From Sphingomonas sp. Y57 (lineage in GTDB: Bacteria; Pseudomonadota; Alphaproteobacteria; Sphingomonadales; Sphingomonadaceae), in the NCBI RefSeq assembly GCF_001015195.1, contig NZ_LDES01000002.1:149178-213177 (forward strand): a stretch of DNA of 64,000 nt, written 5' to 3'. Made by a program: the position numbers and the translations under genes. This document shows, piece after piece, positions 34,178 through 43,037 of this stretch; position 1 is the stretch's first letter, and each line of letters starts with the position of its first letter. The notes below the pieces were generated by a model. The model was not told the DNA's origin. It made no database searches and was given only the letters and a program-made list of their open reading frames with translations.

Positions 34178-35932
34178 TCAGCCTGCCCGCAACAGGCGCC
34201 CAGGCCTGGAGCCGGTGAGTTCGTCCCGCTCGGCGATCACCGTCCCCTTCACCAGCGTGGCAAGATAACCGCGCGAGTCCTGCAGAAGCCGCTGCCCGCC
34301 GACGGGAAGGTCATGAGCGATCCGCGGGCGGGTAAGTTGAAGGCTATCGGGATCGATCAGATTGATGTCCGCCCTGCGCCCCGGCGCGATGACGCCCCGG
34401 TCGTTCAAGCCGAAATGGGCCGCCGGTGCCCCGGTCATCAGTCGGACGACCCTTTCCACCGCGAGGTGGGGCCCGGCCTTTCGGCGATAGGGCCAAAATG
34501 ACAGGGCAAAGGTCGGATAGCTGTAATCGGTGATGACGTTGACATGGGCGCCAGCGTCGCCGAGCCCCATCATCGATTGGGGATGCGCGAGCATCTCCCG
34601 GACGACGTCGAGGTTGCCGCCGCCATAGTTGAAAATCGGCAGATAGAGCAGGGCCTGCCCTTCATGATCAAGAAGGGCGTCATAGACGGCTTCCACTGAA
34701 CGGACGTCCCGACGGCGGGCATCGGCCTGGAGCGACTGGTCGGGTCCGGCCTCGAAATCGGGTACGCCGCGATCCGGAAAGATGCGCGCCGCGTAGCGAT
34801 CTATGTCGCCCAATAGCTGATCGAAGAATGCGGGCGCCGCATTGCCCTTGCCCGCATAGGCGGCAGGCGCCTCCGCGAGCAGCCGGCCCCTGAAGTGCGG
34901 ATCCCGCATCGTCCGGACCAGCTCCGCCAGCGGAAGACCGGCGATCGCCTGGAAGGATGGATGGGCGACGAAGGGGTGGAAGGATGACGTCAGCCCCATC
35001 AGCACGCCGACTCCGCGCGCCGCCACCTGGAAGCGGATGTCCATGCCGCGGGCCGACGCGGCCTCGGATCGTTCGACCACCCGACGCCACTGATCGCCGC
35101 CGCCCTCCCGCTGCAGGAGGTTCAGCGAGATCGGCCGGCCTGATGCTTCGGCCATCTGCTCGACCAGCGCGAACTCGGCGTCGAAGGCGTCAGGGCCCTG
35201 GGCTTGATCGAAATCCGAGGTGATCTGGAGGACGCGATAATCATGATCGCGGAGACATTGGGCGATCGCCGTCAACTCGCGCGCGCTGGCGATCGACGCC
35301 GGGGTGTCCCGGCCATCCGCCATTCGGTGCGCATCGTTCCGCCCGGTCGAAAAGCCGAAGGCACCCGCGCCAAGCGCGGCCGAGACCAGCTGGCGCATTC
35401 GGGCGATATCGTCCTCAGTCGCGATCTCCCGGCTGAGCGCGCGCTCGCCCATGACATACATGCGGATGGGATCGTGCGTGACCTGGGCACCGATATCGAT
35501 CGACCACCGCCGTTGATCCAGACGGTCGAGATAGTCGCCGAAACTCTCCCAATCCCAGTCCAGCCCCGCATTCAGCACAGTGCCCGGAATATCCTCGACG
35601 CCCGCCATCAGCGTGACGAGATCATCCTGCCGGCCAGGCGCGACCGGCGCGAAGCCGACGCCGCAATTGCCCAATATTGCCGTGGTGATGCCGTGACGGG
35701 CCGACTGGACGAGTTCGTCGTCCCACATTGCCTGGCCGTCATAATGGGTGTGGGGGTCAATGAAGCCTGGCGTCAGGAGGGCGCCATCGGCATCGATGGT
35801 GCGATGCGCGGCATCCGGCGCGTCGCCGACGGCGGCGATGGTGCCGCCACTGATCGCGACGTCGCCGCTGAAGCTGGGTTCACCGGTTCCGTCGACGATC
35901 GTCGCACCGCGGATCTTGAGATCATAGGCCAT
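34178..35932 (-). CDS. Amidohydrolase family protein, N-acyl-D-amino-acid deacylase type
   Basis: 584 residues. The N-terminal LKIRGATIVDGTGEPSFSGD and FIDPHTHYDGQAMWD (HxH metal motif near residue 60) place it in the D-aminoacylase group of amidohydrolases. The C-terminus holds GLGDAGAHVNVITDYSYPTF with the late metal Asp, then RRADINLIDPD. It would hydrolyse a C-N or lactone bond. Beside a Baeyer-Villiger enzyme a lactonase or amidase role is possible. The 93 bases before the P450 gene contain ATACAAACAATCG, a weak relative of the dyads at 14078 and 30453. Confidence 0.87.
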   Translation of the reverse strand: MAYDLKIRGATIVDGTGEPSFSGDVAISGGTIAAVGDAPDAAHRTIDADGALLTPGFIDPHTHYDGQAMWDDELVQSARHGITTAILGNCGVGFAPVAPGRQDDLVTLMAGVEDIPGTVLNAGLDWDWESFGDYLDRLDQRRWSIDIGAQVTHDPIRMYVMGERALSREIATEDDIARMRQLVSAALGAGAFGFSTGRNDAHRMADGRDTPASIASARELTAIAQCLRDHDYRVLQITSDFDQAQGPDAFDAEFALVEQMAEASGRPISLNLLQREGGGDQWRRVVERSEAASARGMDIRFQVAARGVGVLMGLTSSFHPFVAHPSFQAIAGLPLAELVRTMRDPHFRGRLLAEAPAAYAGKGNAAPAFFDQLLGDIDRYAARIFPDRGVPDFEAGPDQSLQADARRRDVRSVEAVYDALLDHEGQALLYLPIFNYGGGNLDVVREMLAHPQSMMGLGDAGAHVNVITDYSYPTFALSFWPYRRKAGPHLAVERVVRLMTGAPAAHFGLNDRGVIAPGRRADINLIDPDSLQLTRPRIAHDLPVGGQRLLQDSRGYLATLVKGTVIAERDELTGSRPGRLLRAG

Positions 35933-35992
35933 CGATCCTCTCCTGTTCTGCTGGCCTCCCGGGCTCGCCCCTCGGGCTGATTGCTTGCGCTC

Positions 35993-36841
35993 TCAACGCC
36001 AGACAGCGGCCGCCTGTTCGGCCACGGCCAGGCCCTGCCGATAGCCGGCCCGCGCTGCCCCGGGGCGGCGGGAGGCATCGAACGGATTGGCCCCGACCGC
36101 CTCGCTGCTTGCCGGATCAGGGGTGATCAGAAGGCTGCGTGTCGCGCCGAAGTCGTCGAGTTGGCTCTGAACCGAAGCTCCCGAGAAGTTCATCGTCATC
36201 GGCGAGATGACGATGCAGCGGGAAAAGGCGGAGGCCAGTTGCGCATTGGTCACAGACACGCTGCCCCCGTCTATCCAGAGCGTCTCGCCTATCTGGACCA
36301 CCGGCCAAATGCCCGGCGCCGCGCCGCTGGCTGCAGCGGCATCGTCGATTTTCACCCCCGATGCCCGGTCGAGCAGATGCAGCCTGCCGGTGCGGGCGTC
36401 GATCGCCGTCATGCGCAGGCGGTCCGAGGGCCATTCGCCTGTCGCCAGCCGATCGCGGACCACCGCCATGCGTGCGGCAGTGTCGGTGGTGCGGGCGTCG
36501 ATGGCAAAGGCGCCCAGCCGCCTTCCGGCCTCCTCCGGATCGTCGACATGATCGCGCAGGATCGAGGTCAGCGCGTTAATCACCTCGGGCGGGAAGTCGG
36601 CCGAAATCTCGCTGGCCGCGCCCATCAACTGCCGGTCATAGGCCCAGGCGATGCCGCGCGCATCGAGCAGCGCGGCGCCCGCGAAGGCCCCCGCCGATGT
36701 TCCGATCACCTCGTCGGCCATTAGCAGCGGCACGCCCGCGCTCAGCAAGCCATGGAGGACGCCCACTTCCCAGGCGAGTCCGGTCACGCCGCCGCCGCCC
36801 AGGATCAGGCCGCGCTGCTTGGTTGGCGTCAACTCGTTCAT
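35993..36841 (-). CDS. Patatin-like serine hydrolase
   Basis: 282 residues. The oxyanion stretch GLILGGGGVTGLAWEVG (about 11-27), the nucleophile GTSAG (near residue 47-51) and the dyad Asp in DGGSVSV (about 192) define a patatin lipase/esterase. No signal peptide. It begins 42 bases after the Baeyer-Villiger monooxygenase stop, so hydrolysis of the ester or lactone product of that enzyme is a reasonable inference. Confidence 0.87.
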   Translation of the reverse strand: MNELTPTKQRGLILGGGGVTGLAWEVGVLHGLLSAGVPLLMADEVIGTSAGAFAGAALLDARGIAWAYDRQLMGAASEISADFPPEVINALTSILRDHVDDPEEAGRRLGAFAIDARTTDTAARMAVVRDRLATGEWPSDRLRMTAIDARTGRLHLLDRASGVKIDDAAAASGAAPGIWPVVQIGETLWIDGGSVSVTNAQLASAFSRCIVISPMTMNFSGASVQSQLDDFGATRSLLITPDPASSEAVGANPFDASRRPGAARAGYRQGLAVAEQAAAVWR

Positions 36842-36883
36842 ATGCTTCCTCCGCGCTGGCGCGCCGGGGGCACGCCGTTGCTC

Positions 36884-38941
36884 CTACCGAAGAATGAAGG
36901 CGTCCTTGCGGGGCTCGCGCGTCATCTTCCAGAAATCGACGTGCCGCCAAGGCGTCGGCAGGATCGGGCGGCCCTTCTGGTTGGTGTAGTAGGTGTTTGC
37001 GCGGCGCTCCCAGACCCAGATCGAGCCGGCCATGGCTTCGTCGAGCTTACGGTTATGCTCGTCATGCGCTTCCTGGGTGACCTCGATCGAACGGGCGTCC
37101 TCTTCGACCAGCATCTGGAGGCATTCCATTGCATAATGGTTGACCACCTCGGCCATGAAATTGTGGCCGCCGGCATGCGCCGCCCCGGTGTGGGGGCCGG
37201 AATTGACGAAAAGGTTCGGGAAGCCCGGCACCATTCCGCCCAGATAGGATGACGGATTATTGTCCCGCCATAGCTGGCTGAGCCGGACGCCCTCACGGCC
37301 GACCACCTCGACCGGCGACAGCCAGTCGAGCGTCATGCCGGTCGCATAGATGATGACGTCGAGTTCGATCAGCTTGCCCTCGGACGTCAGGATTCCGTCC
37401 GGCACCACGCGCGCCAGTTTCGACGTTTCGAGATCGACGTTGGGCTGGCTGAGCGCATAATAAAAGCCGCCCGGCGCAAAATCATAGGGATCGCGGACGA
37501 TGCGTTTGCCCAGCGGCGCGTAATCGGGCGTCAGCTTGCGGGTCAGCTCGCTGTCCTCGCCGAAGCAGGAATGGATGTAATTCAGGAAGAACTGCATCGC
37601 CGCGTCGTTGGCCGGAGAGATCGACTGGTGGGTTCTGGCCCATTCCGGATCGGCGCGGACGACCGGATAGCCTACCGCGTCGCCGAAGCTCCAATAATCC
37701 TTCAGCCGGTCCCAATGGAGATAATAAGGCAGGTTTTCCCGCGCCCACCGCTTGCCGGGGGCGACCACGCCGTCACCAACCCGATTGGGTGCGATCCACA
37801 TCGGCTGGCGCTGGAAGACGGTGAGATGGCCTACTTCCTGCGAAATCTTGCCGATCACCTGCACGCCGGTGGCGCCGGTGCCGATGATGCCGACGCGCTT
37901 GCCGCGCAGGTCGACGTCATGTCGCCAGCGATTGGCGTGGATCGAAACGCCCTTGAACGTCTCGCGCCCCTGCAGATCGGGATAGAGAGGACGGTTGAGA
38001 TGGCCGAGGCAGGTCATGACGGCAGCCGCGCGATATTTATAGGCGTCGCGACCGTTGCGGACGATCGTCAGTTCCCATTCCTGATCGGCGTCGATCCATT
38101 CGACGCGCAGGATCTCGCTGTTGAATTCGATTCTCTCGCGGAAGCCATATTTGTCGACCAGCTTGTTGAGATAGGCGAGATATTCCGGCCCAGTCGGATA
38201 ATAGGAACTCCAGGACGAGTTCATCTCGTAGGACAGCGAATAATAGACGGCGGGGGTGTCGACCGCCACGCCGGGATAGTCGTTCAGGCTCCACACCCCG
38301 CCGACCTTGTCCGTGCTTTCGAAGATGCGGAAGCCGAAGCCCCGGTCCATTGCCTGCACCGCGGCGGCCAGGCCGGTCATGCCGGCGCCGATGATCGCCA
38401 GTTCGATCCGCTCCGCCGGATGTTCGCCACTTTGCGAGAGCACGGGCAGCGGACGCACGAAGCCGGCTTGCTCCAGGAACATCTCGGTATTTTCCGGATC
38501 GACGGGTTGCCCGACGACCAGCGAGGCCATCTTGATGAACGTATCGGGGTCGAGCTCGTAGCCGCTCAGATATTCGGTCTGCTCCGCCGGATCATGATCG
38601 AGCGCGGCGGCCGCGAGCTGGATCAGTTCCTTGCGCGATTGATCGGAAATGACTGCGACCGTCGACACGCCTGCGACCGTATCGACATGTTTCACGCCGG
38701 GCTGCAGTTCGCCGCGCTCGGCCTTCTTCAGTTCGGGACCATATCGGTCCAGCAGGCTGGTGTCCCGGGTGATGTGGACTAGCGCCATCAGCAGCAGCGC
38801 AGGATCGACCTCCGCGAGGTTGCGATACAGTTCCTCCGTCGTAAGCCGGCGGCGGGGCACGACATGGGTGAATTTGTCATGCAGCAGGCTCTTTCCCGAT
38901 TTTGGATTCTTGTGCGTGTGTTGCTTAGCTTGCGTCGCCAT
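36884..38941 (-). CDS. Type I Baeyer-Villiger monooxygenase, 4-hydroxyacetophenone-monooxygenase-like
   Basis: 685 residues. An N-terminal extension of about 175 residues (ADPALLLMALVHITRD-like, seen as EVDPALLLMALVHITRDTSL) is typical of HAPMO-type enzymes. FAD motif GAGMTG at 185-190, GGVWSLNDYPG at 214-224, the BVMO fingerprint FKGVSIHANRW at 329-339 (with Arg in place of the usual Pro/Asp after Trp), and NADP motif GTGATG at 354-359. It would insert oxygen next to a ketone, giving an ester or lactone. Confidence 0.9.
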   Translation of the reverse strand: MATQAKQHTHKNPKSGKSLLHDKFTHVVPRRRLTTEELYRNLAEVDPALLLMALVHITRDTSLLDRYGPELKKAERGELQPGVKHVDTVAGVSTVAVISDQSRKELIQLAAAALDHDPAEQTEYLSGYELDPDTFIKMASLVVGQPVDPENTEMFLEQAGFVRPLPVLSQSGEHPAERIELAIIGAGMTGLAAAVQAMDRGFGFRIFESTDKVGGVWSLNDYPGVAVDTPAVYYSLSYEMNSSWSSYYPTGPEYLAYLNKLVDKYGFRERIEFNSEILRVEWIDADQEWELTIVRNGRDAYKYRAAAVMTCLGHLNRPLYPDLQGRETFKGVSIHANRWRHDVDLRGKRVGIIGTGATGVQVIGKISQEVGHLTVFQRQPMWIAPNRVGDGVVAPGKRWARENLPYYLHWDRLKDYWSFGDAVGYPVVRADPEWARTHQSISPANDAAMQFFLNYIHSCFGEDSELTRKLTPDYAPLGKRIVRDPYDFAPGGFYYALSQPNVDLETSKLARVVPDGILTSEGKLIELDVIIYATGMTLDWLSPVEVVGREGVRLSQLWRDNNPSSYLGGMVPGFPNLFVNSGPHTGAAHAGGHNFMAEVVNHYAMECLQMLVEEDARSIEVTQEAHDEHNRKLDEAMAGSIWVWERRANTYYTNQKGRPILPTPWRHVDFWKMTREPRKDAFILR

Positions 38942-38966
38942 CTAGGCCCTCTTTCCGAGGCTGGGA

Positions 38967-40112
38967 TTATCCAGCCTGCTTTTCTTGTGATGCGGTGAAT
39001 TCGGTTTCAATCGCCTGGTCGTGTTCTCCGAGCGCGGGAATGCGGACGGCGCCTATTTCCCAGTCCGTCCAGCGGACCGGAGGCGCCGGCAGCAACACGA
39101 CGCCTTCCGGGCTGTCGACGGATATCCGGCGCAGATGCGGGTGAAGCGACAAGGCCGTCACGTCGTTGAGCATGGCGAAGGCGATCCGTGCCTCATCTAG
39201 CAGGGTAGCCATTTCCGCTGCCGGGCGTCGCGCAAAGGCCTGGGCGATGATCGCATCGACTTCGGCACGATGAGACGTCCTCGCGCTGTTGCTCGAATAG
39301 CGGTCATCCGAAAGGAGATGATCCTCGCCGAGAACCTGGCTTGCGAGCGTCGCCCATTCCCGCTCGTTCTGGATCGCGATGACGATGTCCTTGGCGTCCG
39401 CGCAGCGAAAGACACCGTAGGGCACGATGCTGGGATGAGCGATGCCGACACGTGACGGGGCGCTGCCCCCATAATCGTGGTGGAGGAGCGGGACGGCCAT
39501 CCAGTCGGCGACACTATCGAACAACGATATCGACAGGCTCGCGCCCTCACCCGTGCGTTCGCGACGCAGAAGCGCTTCCAGGACGCCCGTATAGGCATTC
39601 AGGCCGCAGGTCAGATCGACGATGGATATGCCTACACGGCCGGGAGCATCAGGCGTTCCGGTGATCGAGGCGAGTCCGCTTTCACACTGTATGAGCAGAT
39701 CATAGGCTTTACGCTCCTTCAGCGGACCGTCCACGCCATAGCCCGAAATATCGCAGGTAATAAGGCGCGGATTTCGCTCGCGCAGCGTCTTTGACCCGAA
39801 GCCCGAGCGCTCCGCGGCACCGGGCGCGAGATTCTGGATGAAGACGTCGGCTCGATCGATCATCTCGGCGAGTAGAGCGCCATCGGCTTCCTTTTTGAAA
39901 TCCAGGCGGACCGATTCCTTGCCGCGATTGAGCCAATCGAAATAAGCGCTGCCGCCGTTTACGACCCGATCATAGTCCCGCGCGAAGTCGCCTTCGGGCC
40001 GTTCGACCTTGATCACGCGCGCGCCGGCATCCGCCAGCCGTGCGGAGCAGAAGGGGGCAGCCACCGCCTGCTCGACGCTCACCACCAGGATATCGGATAG
40101 CGGGGATGGCAT
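38967..40112 (-). CDS. CaiB/BaiF CoA-transferase (family III)
   Basis: 381 residues. The catalytic Asp is in ISIVDLTCGLNAY (about residue 165), as in formyl-CoA transferase. The racemase His is absent (AYDLLIQCES), so CoA transfer is the likely activity, unlike the two AMACR-like paralogues in this window. It overlaps the acyl-CoA dehydrogenase stop by one base (TGATG). With the MaoC and CitE genes at 46-48 kb it recalls itaconate or mesaconate CoA-transferases. Confidence 0.88.
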   Translation of the reverse strand: MPSPLSDILVVSVEQAVAAPFCSARLADAGARVIKVERPEGDFARDYDRVVNGGSAYFDWLNRGKESVRLDFKKEADGALLAEMIDRADVFIQNLAPGAAERSGFGSKTLRERNPRLITCDISGYGVDGPLKERKAYDLLIQCESGLASITGTPDAPGRVGISIVDLTCGLNAYTGVLEALLRRERTGEGASLSISLFDSVADWMAVPLLHHDYGGSAPSRVGIAHPSIVPYGVFRCADAKDIVIAIQNEREWATLASQVLGEDHLLSDDRYSSNSARTSHRAEVDAIIAQAFARRPAAEMATLLDEARIAFAMLNDVTALSLHPHLRRISVDSPEGVVLLPAPPVRWTDWEIGAVRIPALGEHDQAIETEFTASQEKQAG

Positions 40113-41266
40113 CAGAAGGACTTCGGAAGACCCAGCACATGTGTCGCGACATGGCTGAGGATCAGGTTGGTGGAGATCGGCGCGACCTGATAGAGGCGCG
40201 TCTCGCGAAATTTCCGCTCGATGTCATATTCTTCGGCGAAGCCGAAGCCGCCATGGGTCTGGACGCACATGTCGGCGGCGAACCAGGACGCTTCCGATGC
40301 CAGCATCTTGGCCATATTGGCTTCGGTGCCGCACGGTTCGCCTGCATCGTAGAGCGCGGCCGCCTTGCGGACCATCTCTGCCGCCGCCGTCATCTGCACA
40401 TAAGCCCGCGCGATCGGAAACTGGATGCCCTGGTTTTCGCCGATCGCGCGGCCGAACACCCGCCGGTCCCGGGCATAGGCGCTCGCGCGGTCGATAAAGA
40501 AGCGGGCATCGCCGATGCATTCCGACGCGATCAGGATCCGTTCGGCGTTCATGCCGCCCAGGATGTAGCGGAAGCCCGCGCCTTCCTGCCCGATCAGCGC
40601 GCTGGCTGGAATTTCCAGATTGTCGAAGAAAAGTTCGGTCGTCGCGTGATTGAGCATGGTGCGGACCGGGCGGATCGTCAGACCGCGGCCGATCGCCTCG
40701 CGCATGTCGACCAGGAACACGCTCATGCCGTCGCTGGGCTTGGCGCCCTTGTCCCGCTTCTGGGTCCGGGCGAGCAGCACCATCAGGTCGCTATGTTCGG
40801 CGCGGCTGATCCACAATTTCTGGCCGTTGACCACAAAATTGTCGCCACGGCGTTCGGCGAAGGTCTCGATCCGGGTCGTGTCGGTGCCGGCGGTTGGTTC
40901 GGTGACGCCAAAGGCCTGCAGGCGAAGCTCGCCGCTGGCGATCGCCGGTAGATAGCGGGCCTTCTGCTCATCGCTGCCATAGCGGAGGATCGTCCCCATC
41001 GTGTACATCTGCGCATGGCAGGCGCCGCCATTGCACCCCGAACGATGGACCTCCTCCAGGATCGCCGTGGCGGCGGCGATGCCGAGGCCGGAACCGCCGA
41101 ACTCCTCCGGTATCAGCACCGATAGGAACCCGGCGTCACTCAGCGCCTTGACGAAAGCCGAAGGATAGGAGCGCTCCCGATCGAGCTCCTGCCAATATGC
41201 CCCGGGGAAGTCGGCGCACAACCGCTTCACCGACTCCCGAATCTCCGGATATTCTGCGTTTTCCAA
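40112..41266 (-). CDS. Acyl-CoA dehydrogenase
   Basis: About 384 residues from a TTG near 41266, chosen because GGGAG lies about 7 bases upstream and homologues begin near NAEYPEIRESVKRL; an in-frame ATG at 41338 exists. Core motifs are QAFGVTEPTAGTDTTRI, FVVNGQKLWISRAEHSD and DRRVFGRAIGENQGIQFP. The C-terminus FRETRLYQVAPISTNLIL has no Glu at the usual catalytic place. This subtype is known from CoA-transferase clusters such as the itaconate locus of Pseudomonas. Confidence 0.87.
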   Translation of the reverse strand: MENAEYPEIRESVKRLCADFPGAYWQELDRERSYPSAFVKALSDAGFLSVLIPEEFGGSGLGIAAATAILEEVHRSGCNGGACHAQMYTMGTILRYGSDEQKARYLPAIASGELRLQAFGVTEPTAGTDTTRIETFAERRGDNFVVNGQKLWISRAEHSDLMVLLARTQKRDKGAKPSDGMSVFLVDMREAIGRGLTIRPVRTMLNHATTELFFDNLEIPASALIGQEGAGFRYILGGMNAERILIASECIGDARFFIDRASAYARDRRVFGRAIGENQGIQFPIARAYVQMTAAAEMVRKAAALYDAGEPCGTEANMAKMLASEASWFAADMCVQTHGGFGFAEEYDIERKFRETRLYQVAPISTNLILSHVATHVLGLPKSF

Positions 41267-41359
41267 GAAAATCTCCCTTTCCCGGAAGATAACGGTTCGT
41301 AGTGATGCCTCAAAAGGCCAATCGGATATCTTGGACATGCAACTTTGGTATGGCGTAAA

Positions 41360-42964
41360 TCATCGACGGCTCTCTTCCATCACCATCGCCGCCCCCTTTT
41401 CGCCGATCATCAGGCAAGTGGCGTTGGTGTTTCCTGAAATGACGGTCGGCATCACCGATCCGTCGATGACGCGCAGGCCGTCGATGCCGCGAACGCGCAG
41501 GCGGCTGTCGACGACGGCGAGCGGATCCTCGCCGATCTTGCAGGTCCCCGAATGGTGCCAAGCGGAAAAGGCAGTGTTGGCGATGAACGCCAGCATCGCT
41601 TCGTCGTCCAGATCGCGCCCGGCGGGTTCGGTTTCCTCGACGATGAGCCCCGCCAGTGGCTGCTGCGCCGCGATACGCCCGATCAGGTGCATGCCGTCGC
41701 ACATCGTCCTGCGGTCGTTCTCGGTCGCCAGATAATTGGCGTAGATTGACGGAAGATCACGCGGATCGGATGACCTGATGCGGACATGGCCCCGGCTTTC
41801 CGGCCTGTTCTGGTAGACGCTGACGTGGAAGCCGGAATAATCGGCCAGTTCGGCGACCCCGGCCTTGGGAGCGAATGGGCAGAGAAACATCTGCACGTCG
41901 GGCGTGTCGAGGTCGGGGCGTGTCGAGGCATAAGCGCCGGCGAGCGCGGCGCCGATCGCCAGCGGGCCGCGGCGGCTGGCCAGATATTGGAAGGCCATCG
42001 CGGCTTGGCGCACAGGGCTGCGCATAATCATATTGAGCGTGTCGTTGCTCGATGTCTTCCAGACGCGTTTGGCGATGACGTGATCCTGCAGATTCTCACC
42101 GACGCCCGGCAGTTCGTGCACCACCTCGATGCCATGTTCGCGCAGCAGCCCGGACGGACCGATGCCCGACAGCTGCAGGATCTGGGGTGAATTGACCGCT
42201 CCGCCGCTGACGATGATCTCGCCGCCAGCGGCCGCGCGGTGCATGGTCCCGCCGCGTTCGAAGTGTACGGCGACGGCGCGCTTGTCCCGAATCTCGATCC
42301 GGGTGACGAGTGCCTCGGTCAGGATATGGAGGTTCGGCCGGCGGCGGGCAGGGCGCAGATAGGCGGCCGATGTCGATGCTCGCCTGCCCTTGCTGGTGGT
42401 GAGCTGGTAATAGCCGGCGCCCTCCATTGAAGGGCCGCTGAAATCGTCGTTACGGGGGATGCCGATCGCTGCCGCGGACTGGATGAAGGCATCGGCCAGC
42501 GGGTTGCGCCAGCCGCCGTCCTCCACCGCAAGGGGGCCATCGCCACCATGATATTCATCTGCCCCGCGCTGCTGCCGCTCGGCCTTTTTGAAAAATGGCA
42601 GTATCTCGTCATAGGACCAGCCGCGCGCGCCCATCTGCCCCCAGAGGGCATAATCGGTCGGGGCTCCGCGTACATAAACCATGCCGTTGGTGGAGCTCGA
42701 TCCGCCCAGCACCTTGCCGCGGAACCAGGGTATGCGGCGATCGCCCAGCCGCGGTTCGGGGTCAGTCTCGTGCCGCCAGGTCGTATCCTCAGCGAAATGA
42801 ACTTTGGCGAAGCCGAGCGGGATATGGAACCATATGCCGCGGTCCTCCTTGCCCGCTTCGAGCAGGAGCACCCTGGTCCGCGGATCTTCGGAAAGCCGCG
42901 CCGCCACGATGGCGCCGGACGAGCCGGAGCCAATGACGATGAAATCATAATCGGTGGTTTCCAT
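41360..42964 (-). CDS. GMC family FAD oxidoreductase (alcohol/choline dehydrogenase type)
   Basis: 534 residues from the ATG at 42964 (METTDYDFIVIG) with GGAGACC upstream. FAD motif GSGSSGAIVAARLSED, GMC signature GKVLGGSSSTNGMVYVRG, and the C-terminal active-site His in AWHHSGTCKIGEDP followed by VIDGSVMPTVISGNTN. It oxidises a primary or secondary alcohol to an aldehyde or ketone. It lies between the TonB receptor and the acyl-CoA dehydrogenase and could supply the aldehyde for the dehydrogenase at 50496 or a ketone for the BVMO. Confidence 0.92.
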   Translation of the reverse strand: METTDYDFIVIGSGSSGAIVAARLSEDPRTRVLLLEAGKEDRGIWFHIPLGFAKVHFAEDTTWRHETDPEPRLGDRRIPWFRGKVLGGSSSTNGMVYVRGAPTDYALWGQMGARGWSYDEILPFFKKAERQQRGADEYHGGDGPLAVEDGGWRNPLADAFIQSAAAIGIPRNDDFSGPSMEGAGYYQLTTSKGRRASTSAAYLRPARRRPNLHILTEALVTRIEIRDKRAVAVHFERGGTMHRAAAGGEIIVSGGAVNSPQILQLSGIGPSGLLREHGIEVVHELPGVGENLQDHVIAKRVWKTSSNDTLNMIMRSPVRQAAMAFQYLASRRGPLAIGAALAGAYASTRPDLDTPDVQMFLCPFAPKAGVAELADYSGFHVSVYQNRPESRGHVRIRSSDPRDLPSIYANYLATENDRRTMCDGMHLIGRIAAQQPLAGLIVEETEPAGRDLDDEAMLAFIANTAFSAWHHSGTCKIGEDPLAVVDSRLRVRGIDGLRVIDGSVMPTVISGNTNATCLMIGEKGAAMVMEESRR

Positions 42965-43037
42965 GGCGGGTCTCCGAAAGATCGCGACGGCGCCGGGCGG
43001 CATGCCGCGCGGAGACAGCCGCCGTGGACAAGCGTAG

